From Tritrichomonas musculus (Eukaryota > Parabasalia > Tritrichomonadida > Tritrichomonadidae), in the NCBI GenBank assembly GCA_039105265.1, contig JAPFFF010000019.1, positions 2,264,501 through 2,328,500 on the forward strand: a stretch of 64,000 bases of DNA, in the 5' to 3' direction. This document shows positions 26,616-35,654 of this stretch, piece by piece. A program made the position numbers and the translations under genes. The notes beneath the pieces are model-generated. The model was not told the DNA's origin, made no database searches, and saw only the letters and a list, made by a program, of their open reading frames with translations. Each line of letters begins with the position of its first letter. Position 1 is the stretch's first letter.

Positions 26616-28910
26616 ATGTCAAAACAAGATAAAAATAATTCATCTGATAGCTTTGAATTAGATTTAAGTAATATTGATGATGAAACTATATTTGATAGTG
26701 AGGTATCTAAACCTGATGATGATGAAGAACTAGAGGACCCGATAGATTATTTTAAGAAAACGTTTCTCAGTACATACAAACTAGAACACCCCAATGATTT
26801 GATTAATTTGTTGTATCAAATACAAAACAATGAGTATACAGGAAGAAGTGTGGGAAAGATTCGTGAAATGAAAGTCAAGTTTCGTCGATTTGTTTCATTG
26901 ATGAACAAAATCAATGCAGGTATTAAAAGTAAAGGCAATCGATTCCTTAGTTTAAAAGAGTACACAACAGATAAAAAAAGTCTTGATATCATTATCAATT
27001 ACTTCAATATTGTTGTCAATGATGATTTGAATTATAGTTCTGATGGTTTTCGTTCATCACCCATCAAACCACCACGAAAGAGTCAAACACCACAAACCAC
27101 CAAAGGAAGAAGAAAGAGAACAAGCATTCATGAACCAACACCTGACAGCAATAAACGAAGAACACCAAGAAGAAAACGCATAACTCCGAGTGATTCTGAT
27201 GAAAATGACTCGACAATACAATTGCCTAAAGACAGTGAAGATTCATTACTTAATATAACATTAAGCGAATCAGATTCTGAGTCATTAATATTGAAAAACG
27301 ATGATTTATCTGATTCTTTTATTGAACCATCAAAGGAACACAATAAAAATAATTTTTCAACTAATAAAATGGCAGACGACAACAACAATAATAACGGACC
27401 TCTTCAATCATTATATGATGATGAATTAGATGATTGGCAAGATGATAATGAAGCAGCAACCGAAGCATACAGATATGCAAGAACACCTGCAAAACAACCA
27501 TACAGATATGAAGATAATGAAGAAGAAGCACAAGAAATTAAATCACCTTTTGCAAGGAAATACAAAGGATATGCAGAAGATAACAAAGCAGATAATGAAA
27601 TACTTGATGAATTAATAAGAAATGCAAAGCAACCCTCAAAGAATACTCGCGGACGTCGTGATAAAAAAGATATGCCTCTTGTTAACTCAACATTAAAGGA
27701 TTCATTTGACAAGCTTGAAATACCTCGGGTTGGTGGTAATATATCCTATTACAGAGATAAATTTATTGATATGATTATTAACGGAAACTTCAGAATCAAA
27801 TACATTCCGAATGCAGCTTGTCGTGATACAGCTATTGAATACTGTAAGAATTCAGTTGATAAAGACGGTAAACCAAGATATCGTTTATTACCAGAAAATG
27901 CCAAAGACCCGTTAGGAAACTCAATAACAGACTTGAACGGTGATAAAGTTGATGATGTTGTTTTAATTGATAGGAACGGTAATCCTTCAATCATTAACGG
28001 ATACAAGCTTGTATTTGCTTCTCCTTACAAGAAAGTTTGGAAATCTGTTATTAAAACAAAACAAGAAAGAAAAGAAATGCCGTTCAATAAATGGATTCAA
28101 TCATTATTTGATAAAGATATCAAGAAAATTGATTGGGATGCTGGTCAATACAAATTAACAAAGGGAAAAGAAATGCAAGAGCTAGAAAATTATTACGGTC
28201 CTATGGGTCTGGGAAAAGCAAGAGTCAGCAAACGTATCACACCAAATTCTTATTGGTCATCAATCTTTTCTAAAGTCTGGAAAGTGTATTGGAATGACGA
28301 ACAATTCTTTGTATTATCTCCTTTGAAGAAACTCATCAATTACCTTGCTGTATCAAATATGTTATTTGCTTATCTCTTTGATGCTCCTTTCAAAGAAATC
28401 ATTCAAGACAATAAGTTCAATGGAAAGATATTAACATATGAACAATGGGTATACTGGAAACAACAGAATAATAAAGAATATGTTTCAGTATTAGGAAAGA
28501 ATGTTCAATCATATGTTGAGAAGATTATTGATAAAGCTATTGATATCACATCAGGAGAATTAAAGGCTGAACCAAGTAATTGGGGTAAACAATTTACTGA
28601 ATTAATGCATTACATTGATTATGTTGTCTTTGGTGTTGGTTTCAATGTTGATGTAAGTAAGCAAGAAGGATATAACAGGTTGAAACGAAATGCAGAAGGA
28701 ATTAAAGAAGCATCGCCAGAAGATATTAAGAACGTTAAAGATAATTTCATTAAACGAATCTCTGCAGCAATAGAAAGAGATATATATCCAAATTGTGGAT
28801 ACACAGCATTCAAAGCACAACTCAAAGAAAGTAAATTGCAGAACAAAAATAAATATGATAATTTTGCTGTTAATCTTAAACCATTACATCAAAGAATGAA
28901 TAATGAATAA
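26616..28910 (+). CDS. Large unrecognised Polinton protein with basic patch
   Basis: The 764-residue protein has an acidic, Ser-rich N-terminus (1-45) and a helical region (60-130). A strongly basic patch follows (KGRRKRTSIHEP and RRTPRRKRITPSD, ~168-195) that could be a nuclear localisation or DNA-binding segment. After it come an Asp/Asn-rich linker (~205-300) and a folded C-terminal half (350-764) rich in aromatic residues (NSYWSSIFSKVWKVYWND). No family is recognised. Size and position, within the structural gene half between fibre and capsid genes, would suit a virion-core or terminal-protein role; this is inference only. Its stop is immediately followed by the convergent gene at 28911. 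Confidence 0.6.
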   Translation: MSKQDKNNSSDSFELDLSNIDDETIFDSEVSKPDDDEELEDPIDYFKKTFLSTYKLEHPNDLINLLYQIQNNEYTGRSVGKIREMKVKFRRFVSLMNKINAGIKSKGNRFLSLKEYTTDKKSLDIIINYFNIVVNDDLNYSSDGFRSSPIKPPRKSQTPQTTKGRRKRTSIHEPTPDSNKRRTPRRKRITPSDSDENDSTIQLPKDSEDSLLNITLSESDSESLILKNDDLSDSFIEPSKEHNKNNFSTNKMADDNNNNNGPLQSLYDDELDDWQDDNEAATEAYRYARTPAKQPYRYEDNEEEAQEIKSPFARKYKGYAEDNKADNEILDELIRNAKQPSKNTRGRRDKKDMPLVNSTLKDSFDKLEIPRVGGNISYYRDKFIDMIINGNFRIKYIPNAACRDTAIEYCKNSVDKDGKPRYRLLPENAKDPLGNSITDLNGDKVDDVVLIDRNGNPSIINGYKLVFASPYKKVWKSVIKTKQERKEMPFNKWIQSLFDKDIKKIDWDAGQYKLTKGKEMQELENYYGPMGLGKARVSKRITPNSYWSSIFSKVWKVYWNDEQFFVLSPLKKLINYLAVSNMLFAYLFDAPFKEIIQDNKFNGKILTYEQWVYWKQQNNKEYVSVLGKNVQSYVEKIIDKAIDITSGELKAEPSNWGKQFTELMHYIDYVVFGVGFNVDVSKQEGYNRLKRNAEGIKEASPEDIKNVKDNFIKRISAAIERDIYPNCGYTAFKAQLKESKLQNKNKYDNFAVNLKPLHQRMNNE

Positions 28911-30026
28911 TTAATTTAAATCAAAACCTCCATTATTGTTATTATTATTATTATTTTTGTCATTTGGGTCTGAAACGATTCTAAAACTATAACGTTTTGT
29001 TGATTGTGGTTGTTGCTTCTGGTCTTGCTGATTATCAAGTGAAGTTGACAAGTCTTCAAAAGTATCATTATTTATGTTTTGTTGTCGTTCAGAATAATTT
29101 GATGTCTTATTAGGATTTGGTGTTTCAAAATAAAAGCCTTGTGATTGATTTTGATTTCTTACATGCCAATCGTCTTCAATTTCCATAGGTTCATAGCTTG
29201 TTGGATAATTTGGTTTTGTACTTATGGCTGATGCTGAAAAATGAACTTTGTTATCATTTTCTTTTGATTTATGCTTTCTTGGTGGATTGGGAGTTAATGA
29301 TTTAATATTTTCTGTTGTTTCATTTGCTGTTGTTTCGTTATCGGGTTTTATATTTGGTTTGAATATAGGATATTCAGTGAATATAGTATCATTTCGAAAA
29401 CCTAAATGTGCAGGTTTCTTCGGTTTATAATTCGTATTTTGATTTAAATCGTTCATTGTTTGTATTCTAATATCATTGGTGTCAGAACCTGGTTCTGTGT
29501 TATCATAGAAATCAATTATCGGTATTAAGTTTGGATTATCATAAACGGTGAATGATATATATGTTTTATTTGCATTAGGATTATAACCTGTATCAGCTGC
29601 AGTAATTATATTATTAAATGCATTCATGAATACCTCATAAGTAAAAGCGAAATTTACTCTATTAAAATAAGCTTCACCATCATATTCTACATAATAATTT
29701 GTTATATCTTTAGGTGTGTTATCATTTAATAATACAAATACAGGTTCTTGAAATCCTGGTAGTATCTTTCGTATAAATATGTATGACGGACTATAAATTC
29801 CATCACCAATTAAATATAACATCCATGCAGGTCTAGTCGTTAATGTTGTACCTTTATAAATACTTTGAACTTGCCTCGGAAATGTAAAAGTTGATGGAAA
29901 AATATAAATTGACCTTGATTCAGTAGTCGTAATCATAGCAAATGCAATCGGTGCTACACCATTAATTTTATAATTACTCATATCAGCCAATTGATTCGGA
30001 TTTAAATAAAATACATGAGAATCCAT
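28911..30026 (-). CDS. Unrecognised, possibly structural, Polinton protein
   Basis: The 371-residue protein has a beta-rich N-terminal domain of about 200 residues (PIAFAMITTTESRSIYIFPS; YVEYDGEAYFNRVNFAFTYE) and a disordered Asn/Pro/Gln-rich C-terminal half ending in a poly-Asn run encoded by an ATT/TTA-type microsatellite (near 28930-28955). It is in the minus-strand block with the integrase and capsid genes. A minor virion component is plausible but unproven. Confidence 0.55.
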   Translation of the reverse strand: MDSHVFYLNPNQLADMSNYKINGVAPIAFAMITTTESRSIYIFPSTFTFPRQVQSIYKGTTLTTRPAWMLYLIGDGIYSPSYIFIRKILPGFQEPVFVLLNDNTPKDITNYYVEYDGEAYFNRVNFAFTYEVFMNAFNNIITAADTGYNPNANKTYISFTVYDNPNLIPIIDFYDNTEPGSDTNDIRIQTMNDLNQNTNYKPKKPAHLGFRNDTIFTEYPIFKPNIKPDNETTANETTENIKSLTPNPPRKHKSKENDNKVHFSASAISTKPNYPTSYEPMEIEDDWHVRNQNQSQGFYFETPNPNKTSNYSERQQNINNDTFEDLSTSLDNQQDQKQQPQSTKRYSFRIVSDPNDKNNNNNNNNGGFDLN

Positions 30027-30038
30027 TTTGAATAGTCA

Positions 30039-30419
30039 TTAATAAATCAAAAGACAACTGAATATAAATGATTCAGGTTCAATAACGTTTCCTTTCATGT
30101 CTGTGAACCATAACCTGTATTCTTTCTTTGTGTTGTTCAGACATTCATATTTACGGTATTTGGTTTGTCGTCTGTTAGCAAGCATAATGAAATGGTCGCA
30201 GAAAGGCATGAATTCAACTATATCTGAATGAACCATCAAATCACCGACAATATGTTGATTGACAACAGCACCACAATACTGAACAACAATGTACTTCTTG
30301 TTGCGACTATAAACGAAATCATCAGGAAGATTAAAATCTTTTGATTGTGTGTGATAGTATCGTTTTGTGATTGGCAACTTCGTTGACCCTAGCTTTGCTT
30401 GTGATTGTTTAGCTTTCAT
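30039..30419 (-). CDS. Small beta-rich protein, candidate minor capsid (penton) protein
   Basis: The 126-residue protein after a basic N-terminus reads as alternating beta strands (KYIVVQYCGAVVNQHIVGDL, FCDHFIMLANRR) and ends with a strand pair including LWFTDMKGNVIEP. The size and the final D-x-x-G-N-x-I strand recall single jelly-roll minor capsid proteins of Polintons and virophages; this is a weak, pattern-based suggestion. Its start overlaps the end of the integrase gene by 11 bases, indicating compact co-oriented coding. Confidence 0.45.
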   Translation of the reverse strand: MKAKQSQAKLGSTKLPITKRYYHTQSKDFNLPDDFVYSRNKKYIVVQYCGAVVNQHIVGDLMVHSDIVEFMPFCDHFIMLANRRQTKYRKYECLNNTKKEYRLWFTDMKGNVIEPESFIFSCLLIY

Positions 30420-31485
30420 TTTGCGTTTTATAAGTCAAAAAGAATATTTTATAATCATCATTCAAAGCATCTATTGATGAACAAACATATTTTGTGTACA
30501 TGATTGGAACTGTTATTATTGTTTTGTTCTTCAGTGTTTTGTTAGTTTGACGCAAAGGATTTAATAGTTTACATTTAACGTTTCCTGATTCATAACAAAT
30601 GAATTCAGCAAGTTCATTGAACACTCTTCTTCGCTTTTCATGTTTCTTTTCTGTTTTTCCGTAATCGGTGTGAATGAGTATTATATTTTTGGGTTTATAT
30701 GACAGAAGACCTTTAAATCGTTGTTTTTGTTGAATCTCTTTCAATTGCATTGATTTGGCTCTAATGTATTGCCATTCAAGGTCGCGGTCATCTTGCATCT
30801 GTTGAGGTGTTAGATAAATGTATTTTGATTGTCGTTTGTCAAGGTATTCATCAGTTTCTTCGTCAAATGACGTGTATAAAGGATTCAATAAGCGAAGAGA
30901 TGAATGAGGAGTGTTATTGTACCATTCAACCGTTTGTTGTATCAATACATTGTTTGTCATTCGTTGTTGTGATTCACCGAAAGCATTTCGTAATGTTCTG
31001 ATTACGGCATCAACACATTTATGTGCATTCGTGAAAGGTGAATCATCAATGATTAACTTTATTTTGTTAGGAGCTTTGAATTTAATTGATGGTTTGTTTG
31101 TTTGATATAGCTCTTCACCGTTGCAATAGTCTTTGAATGTATTTGATATAAAAGCCTTTTCACCATCACATTTAATTGTTTCAATTCTGATATTCCTTTT
31201 ATTGACTAGTTTATCAATTACTTTGATTACATAAAACACAGATTTGTAATCAATTGGTTCAACAATTAAGTATTTGGTGTTTACATTGATAAGAACAAGA
31301 TAAGCTTTGTTTAACGCAAACATTATATCCATTTCCCAACAATGAGGCTCAAATGAGAAGTCAGGTTTTGATAGTTTCTTTACTGTTTTCAATTGATAAT
31401 CCTTAATATAGGGCTCAGTTTTAATGTTTGTGTCTTTGATGTATTTGTATTTAGATTTGAAAGGATAGTTGATTGATTCATTCAT
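30409..31485 (-). CDS. Retroviral-type (rve) integrase of the nested Polinton
   Basis: The 358-residue integrase has its RNase H-fold core visible from WEMDIMFALNKAYLVLINVN (~50-69), ETIKCDGEKAF (~102-112) and the later AHKCVDAVIRTLRNAFGES helix (~154-172). The C-terminal 100 residues are basic and probably contact DNA. Such enzymes join Polinton ends to target DNA with 6-base staggered cuts, in agreement with the GACGTT duplication. It lacks the long N-terminal region of the outer-element integrase. It lies between the candidate minor and major capsid genes on the same strand. Confidence 0.85.
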   Translation of the reverse strand: MNESINYPFKSKYKYIKDTNIKTEPYIKDYQLKTVKKLSKPDFSFEPHCWEMDIMFALNKAYLVLINVNTKYLIVEPIDYKSVFYVIKVIDKLVNKRNIRIETIKCDGEKAFISNTFKDYCNGEELYQTNKPSIKFKAPNKIKLIIDDSPFTNAHKCVDAVIRTLRNAFGESQQRMTNNVLIQQTVEWYNNTPHSSLRLLNPLYTSFDEETDEYLDKRQSKYIYLTPQQMQDDRDLEWQYIRAKSMQLKEIQQKQRFKGLLSYKPKNIILIHTDYGKTEKKHEKRRRVFNELAEFICYESGNVKCKLLNPLRQTNKTLKNKTIITVPIMYTKYVCSSIDALNDDYKIFFLTYKTQNES

Positions 31486-31543
31486 TTGAATCGCAAAAAT
31501 AAAGATATTATTTATTGACGATTATTTAATGAAATCAATTCAT

Positions 31544-33622
31544 TTATTCATTTGCTTGTGAACCTTCTGGCGTTGAATCATCATGATATTCTAAACCGTC
31601 AAGAGATAGTTTAAAGTAAGAGTCCCTAGTTATCCATAATTGAGTTGGTGGTGGTCTGGTGATGGTTCCATCTGGCTCAACAACATTGTAATATGTATCA
31701 TCAGCTCCTGTATAGATAGGCATTCCATTGACTTGTATCTGAACGTTTCCAAAACCTCCATCAAGTCCGTCATAACAATATCCTGCACTTGCTCGTTCTG
31801 TTTGAATGTTGAATACAAATGATGTTGCATCACTAATTGTATTCTTGTATCTCTTTCCGTTCGCGTCATTCTTTGGCATTGTCATTGAGTCTTCAAATTC
31901 CTTTGTGCATGAAAGAGTGATTGCGTCTAAATCACCAGCCGTTAATTGATTTTCAAAGAATCGTGCACCAATAGTTGAAACGTTTTCGTCTGGAAAGTTC
32001 TTGCCACCGATATTTAAGAAACAATTTTGATAAACTGGATTTTCAAAGACTGTTAAATCATTATGATGCTTTGGAAACATGATTGATAAATTAGTTGCAT
32101 TGATTAATGGAATATTCAATGTTGACTTGATTCCGTTAGCTGCTGGAGCTATTGGGAAAGCATGATAATCAACTTTCTGTGAAGGAATGATTAAACCTTG
32201 TCTTAAAATGTCTTCAATTCCTTGTCTTGTAGCTTCACAAACTCCAAAGCCTTGCATATTAGATTTACAAGCTGTGATGGTCATTCGATTAACTGTTAAT
32301 GTTGCTGTTTGAGCAGAATAAGTTTCTTTCAATAATTGAGCTCTTGCATCATGATATTCATTAACAACTCTGAGAGCTGATTTAGCAACTGTTTTCTCAA
32401 TTTGCCAAACATAATACTTTCCATCGTTGTGTGTCAATGGTGGTTTTGTGTAATCTGGATTTGCTAAACAAATTTCTTCATCAGTTGCTGTTGGTTTGAG
32501 GTCTAATTTTGCGAACTCTTCTGCTGTATAACTGAAATACATTGAAAGGTCTGTTGCAATATCATCATAAGTATATGAACCATCGCTTCCAAAGTTATAT
32601 TGCTCACCAATTCTATAAGTGAGTTTATATTTGATTGGTGCAGGTGTTGGTTCAGGTGATGGTGATGGTTCTGGTTTATCTTCTTCTTCTGGTGATGGGT
32701 CAGGTGTTGGTGATGGTGATGGTGGTACAGGTGTTGGTGTTGGTGATGGGTCTGGTGACGGAGTTCCTGGACCTGGAATCACTGCTTGATTACCGATTTG
32801 TGTGAATTGATGACGAAGATGACCACGGGCTTTGATTTCCTTTAATCTATCGAGTTCATCCATCGATATTGAATCATTATCTTCAAGAAATACTTTCGCT
32901 TCTGCAACTGTGTAAGGGTCTAATACTGCCCAAACAAGACCAGCGGGACTAACTTGAAAACGAATTGATAAATCACCAATGATTCCATTAGGGAATAAAT
33001 CAAATGCCTGTAAAGCTAATAAATCATCAAAAGGAACATTCAAATCAAATTCGACTTCGCTTCTTCCAGTGTTCTTAAATGAATTCAAATTAACATAAGC
33101 TCCTGCATGTGTCTGTGAATAGTTGCTAATGTTTTCCCACAATGAATGAACGAATCTACGGCGTTTCTTCTCGGCTTCTGGTTTAACTGATGAATACAAG
33201 AAGCCTTCACGAATGCATTCATTCTGTTGGTATCCGACATTGACATTATTATGAAGAATCTCTAACCTGTCAAACAACTGATTTGAAGATTTGAAACCAA
33301 CAAACAGCTTGTACAAGTTGTTGGGGTCATCAATGGCGTTTAATTTACTCATATCTGTGTTCAATGATAAATCTAATTTAACGTGAAATGTTAAGAAACC
33401 TTTATCAATATCACTTACGAAATGGTCAGGATGTGTTAAACTGATTTGCGAATATTGACCAGCTGTAAACGGAGCTGGTTGGTCATGACAGTCAACTGTT
33501 CTGAATGAAAATGAACGTGTACCGTCATTGACATTAATCATGTTTCTCATCTCTTCAAATGCATGAAGAACGTTTCCTGTTTCAGTGCGAAGGTTATGAG
33601 CTCTTTCGTTTCGGTATAACAT
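31544..33622 (-). CDS. Candidate double jelly-roll major capsid protein with Pro-rich insert
   Basis: The 692-residue beta-rich protein has N-terminal FRTVDCHDQPAPFTAGQYS, LTFHVKLDLSLN and RLEILHNNVNVGYQQNE, and C-terminal TLNIPLINATNLSIMFPKHH with NQLTAGDLDAITLS. Its size, position beside the integrase and ATPase-bearing gene set, and style fit the major capsid proteins described for Polintons. A Pro/Ser/Thr-rich low-complexity insert (SPDPSPTPTPVPPSPSPTPD and similar, ~282-328) separates the two halves and would likely form an exposed loop. The identification is by pattern, not alignment. Confidence 0.65.
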   Translation of the reverse strand: MLYRNERAHNLRTETGNVLHAFEEMRNMINVNDGTRSFSFRTVDCHDQPAPFTAGQYSQISLTHPDHFVSDIDKGFLTFHVKLDLSLNTDMSKLNAIDDPNNLYKLFVGFKSSNQLFDRLEILHNNVNVGYQQNECIREGFLYSSVKPEAEKKRRRFVHSLWENISNYSQTHAGAYVNLNSFKNTGRSEVEFDLNVPFDDLLALQAFDLFPNGIIGDLSIRFQVSPAGLVWAVLDPYTVAEAKVFLEDNDSISMDELDRLKEIKARGHLRHQFTQIGNQAVIPGPGTPSPDPSPTPTPVPPSPSPTPDPSPEEEDKPEPSPSPEPTPAPIKYKLTYRIGEQYNFGSDGSYTYDDIATDLSMYFSYTAEEFAKLDLKPTATDEEICLANPDYTKPPLTHNDGKYYVWQIEKTVAKSALRVVNEYHDARAQLLKETYSAQTATLTVNRMTITACKSNMQGFGVCEATRQGIEDILRQGLIIPSQKVDYHAFPIAPAANGIKSTLNIPLINATNLSIMFPKHHNDLTVFENPVYQNCFLNIGGKNFPDENVSTIGARFFENQLTAGDLDAITLSCTKEFEDSMTMPKNDANGKRYKNTISDATSFVFNIQTERASAGYCYDGLDGGFGNVQIQVNGMPIYTGADDTYYNVVEPDGTITRPPPTQLWITRDSYFKLSLDGLEYHDDSTPEGSQANE

Positions 33623-33671
33623 TTATGATTGAATAAAAAGGAAATAAATCACTTTTATCATTAATTAAATT

Positions 33672-33926
33672 ATGGGCGTAGGTATATTCAACAAAATCAA
33701 GAACGCATTTAAATCAATTGGCGGTAAAGTTAAATCATTTGCTCAGAAAGCAGTTAAAGCAATTCCAAAAGTTGTTGATGTTGGAAAGCAAATCATGGAC
33801 AGAGTTAAACCGATTACACAATTCATTCCTGGTGTTGGTCAGGTAGTAGACGCAATTGATACAGGTTTAAATGTTGCTGACAGAGTTGGTAGATTTGGAA
33901 AATCAATATTGAATGAAGTTAAATGA
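33672..33926 (+). CDS. Small amphipathic membrane-active-like virion peptide
   Basis: The 84-residue Gly- and Lys-rich protein begins MGVGIFNKIKNAFKSIGGKV and continues with amphipathic helices (KSFAQKAVKAIPKVVDVGKQ; GVGQVVDAIDTGLNVADRVG). There is no Cys and no long transmembrane helix. It resembles small membrane-disrupting or capsid-internal proteins such as adenovirus pVI/pX-type peptides in character only. It is divergent from the capsid gene with about 50 bases between. Confidence 0.6.
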   Translation: MGVGIFNKIKNAFKSIGGKVKSFAQKAVKAIPKVVDVGKQIMDRVKPITQFIPGVGQVVDAIDTGLNVADRVGRFGKSILNEVK

Positions 33927-33962
33927 AAAACAATGAATTATAATGATTTAATATAATTATAA

Positions 33963-34439
33963 ATGAATGAAAACATTAATGAACTTAAAGTTATAAATGA
34001 TAATGTAAATGAATCAAAAGTATTTAAATCAATTGAAGAGTTCAATTTGTTCTATCAAAAGAATATCGAGCAAATGAAATCACAAACGACTAACTATTTG
34101 AACAAGATTTATAAAATCATCACTAATGACGGCAACGAATACAGAATCACTAAACGCAATTGCACAGACGGTAAACGATGTGGTGGCGACATTTATTTGA
34201 AGAAAGTTGGGAACACAATCACTAAAACACTTGAAAATGACAACATCAAAGCTGATATATCATTAATGAAAGAATCGATTAACGAACTCAATGAATTAAT
34301 AAATCAATTGAACAACAAAAATAAAATACTTGAAGAACATATTAATAAACTTTCAAACGTTGTCGACCAACAATCAAAAGTTATTAATGAATATGTATTA
34401 AATGTTGTTGCTCCTGACAACCACAGAATGATTAAGTGA
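33963..34439 (+). CDS. Conserved Polinton coiled-coil protein
   Basis: The 158-residue protein has an N-terminal conserved part (FKSIEEFNLFYQKNIEQMKS, NKIYKIITNDGNEYRITKRN, GGDIYLKKVGN; residues 18-85) and a C-terminal coiled coil. The protein at 62797-63258 has the same plan and many of the same residues (FKSIEEFNLYYQKH, YRITKKNC, GGDIFLKKV). Function unknown. Its 3' end overlaps the convergent gene at 34398. Confidence 0.7.
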   Translation: MNENINELKVINDNVNESKVFKSIEEFNLFYQKNIEQMKSQTTNYLNKIYKIITNDGNEYRITKRNCTDGKRCGGDIYLKKVGNTITKTLENDNIKADISLMKESINELNELINQLNNKNKILEEHINKLSNVVDQQSKVINEYVLNVVAPDNHRMIK

Positions 34440-34631
34440 ATCATGATGATTTAATGATTTAGTCGTTTTTGGTGGAGGTTCATGAAATACATTGCCTTTT
34501 TCATTATAACATTTCACTGTCGGTGCTGAATTTATTTTTGTTCTATTCTTTTGCATCGTTAATTGTAATCTATCAAAATGGTTTTTATGCTTATCGTCAT
34601 GAACGGTTCTTAATTGATTGATAACAGACAT
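34398..34631 (-). CDS. Conserved small Polinton protein
   Basis: The 77-residue basic, His/Asn-rich protein (TVHDDKHKNHFDRLQLTMQK; INSAPTVKCYNEKG) is supported as a real gene by its homologue at 63255-63521 (IHDDKRMNHYDRLQLKMQK; INSAPTVKKYEDKG), which is in the same relative position and orientation. It overlaps the convergent upstream gene by about 40 bases. No domain is recognised. Confidence 0.68.
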   Translation of the reverse strand: MSVINQLRTVHDDKHKNHFDRLQLTMQKNRTKINSAPTVKCYNEKGNVFHEPPPKTTKSLNHHDSLNHSVVVRSNNI

Positions 34632-34645
34632 TTAATTATTATTAA

Positions 34646-34873
34646 ATGAGTGAACTAACTGAATACAAGAAAGAAATACCCGAATTAAAACGTATCAAAC
34701 GAGGATTGAAAGAAAAGTGTTATGATTACAAACAATGTCTCAACAATATCAAATCAGGAATGTTAGGCTCTGATGGTCTTGCCGTTCGTGAGTCTCTTAT
34801 CGAAGACATCAACAGTCTCAAAAATAAAGTTCATCAGCTTGAGAAAGAATTAAATGAATTGTCTAATAAATGA
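34646..34873 (+). CDS. Conserved small coiled-coil protein at the right end
   Basis: The 75-residue protein (YKKEIPELKRIKRGLKEKCY; MLGSDGLAVRESLIEDINSL) closely resembles 63537-63767 (YKKEIPELKRIKRTLKEKCY; MLGSSGLAVRESLIEDINSL). It is among the best conserved small proteins in the window. Its last codons run into the inner edge of the right terminal repeat. Function unknown. Confidence 0.72.
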   Translation: MSELTEYKKEIPELKRIKRGLKEKCYDYKQCLNNIKSGMLGSDGLAVRESLIEDINSLKNKVHQLEKELNELSNK

Positions 34874-35069
34874 GTTCTTCAAGTTCAGCAATTAATTCAG
34901 CAGGACCGTTGAATTTCTTTAGTTGTTCAATAAAGTGATTTATCTCTTTTAGTACTTCATCTATGATATCATCATTATCGTAAAGGTATTTTAATGCTGG
35001 TCTCCATCCTTTTAGCTTTTTGTTGATTCTATTAATGAGGATGCTTAATGTTTCGGCTTGGTTTGACAT
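34863..35069 (-). CDS. Small protein encoded inside the terminal repeat (right copy)
   Basis: It is identical in protein sequence to the left-repeat gene at 13984-14190 and oriented inward. Its stop codon coincides with the inner limit of the repeat and overlaps the end of the convergent gene at 34646. Confidence 0.7.
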   Translation of the reverse strand: MSNQAETLSILINRINKKLKGWRPALKYLYDNDDIIDEVLKEINHFIEQLKKFNGPAELIAELEELIY

Positions 35070-35295
35070 TATAAATTGCTGATAAAAAAATAAAAAATTT
35101 TTGAAAGTTCGATTTTTCGTTGATGTTATTTTTGTTCATTAGTCGTGTTGACGGTGGGCTTTAGCCCGACGGAAACCGACTGATATATACTACTAAACAA
35201 GTTCAAAGATGAAGATTCAAAGATGAAGATTCAAAAGTTGCGACCGTTAACTTTAAAATTTATCTCCCCTGCTCAGCCGGTCCACTATCACTACT
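34864..35295 (-). repeat. Right terminal inverted repeat of the nested Polinton
   Basis: It is the reverse complement of 13758-14189, ending GCCGGTCCACTATCACTACT. It appears identical to the left copy as far as compared by eye. Confidence 0.92.
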
Positions 35296-35644
35296 GACGT
35301 TTTTGTCTTTCGGACAATAATTCCCACAACCTTTTTGAGTTTATCCAAGAGAGTTTATCTGCATCGGTTTTGATCTTTTTGGTTTTGAATTCTTCTCCTG
35401 TCTGAGGACTTATATATGGAGGCAATTCTTCATATGGCTCAAATTCTGGTAAATCTTCTTGAAATGCTTCATCATCATCATCAATGTCTTCTTCTTCCTT
35501 AAAGTAGTTTCGGTTCTCTTCAGTATCTGGGAGATACCATACTTCTTCTTCTTCGTCTTCTTCTTCATATTCCTTTTCATATTCTTGTATTTGCTCGGTG
35601 CTGTTGCTATTGTTGTTGCTGTTGCTGTTGTCGCTGTTCGACAT
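35291..35644 (-). CDS. Minus-strand frame of the outer element that meets the nested insertion
   Basis: The 117-codon frame begins with a Ser/Asn-rich stretch (MSNSDNSNSNNNSNS), then is strongly Glu/Asp-rich, with KTDADKLSWINSKRLWELLS near the end. The frame runs up to the GACGTT duplication and closes a few bases inside the nested Polinton. The large acidic frame at 11569-13746 lies on the same strand on the other side. It is therefore read as one part of an outer-element gene divided by the insertion. The second class of conserved upstream block (35655-35700) precedes it. Confidence 0.6.
   Translation of the reverse strand: MSNSDNSNSNNNSNSTEQIQEYEKEYEEEDEEEEVWYLPDTEENRNYFKEEEDIDDDDEAFQEDLPEFEPYEELPPYISPQTGEEFKTKKIKTDADKLSWINSKRLWELLSERQKRQ
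35296..35301. repeat. Target-site duplication, right copy (GACGTT)
   Basis: It directly follows the right end of the nested Polinton and matches 13752-13757. Confidence 0.9.
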
Positions 35645-35654
35645 GATAAAAAGT

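Larger units (their letters stand above)
13758..35295. mobile_element. Complete-looking nested Polinton/Maverick (21.5 kb)
   Basis: The element has exact 6-bp target duplications, ends beginning AGTAGTGATAG, and terminal inverted repeats of about 432 bp. It carries the Polinton gene set: protein-primed DNA polymerase, packaging ATPase, integrase and a candidate major capsid protein, plus fibre-like, HNH, KilA-N and small proteins. Genes are tightly packed on both strands, often overlapping by a few bases or with convergent stops touching. No breaks are apparent in its main genes, and the terminal repeats appear identical including the gene they carry. This suggests a recent insertion, or upkeep of the ends during replication. 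It sits inside the outer Polinton. Confidence 0.93.
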
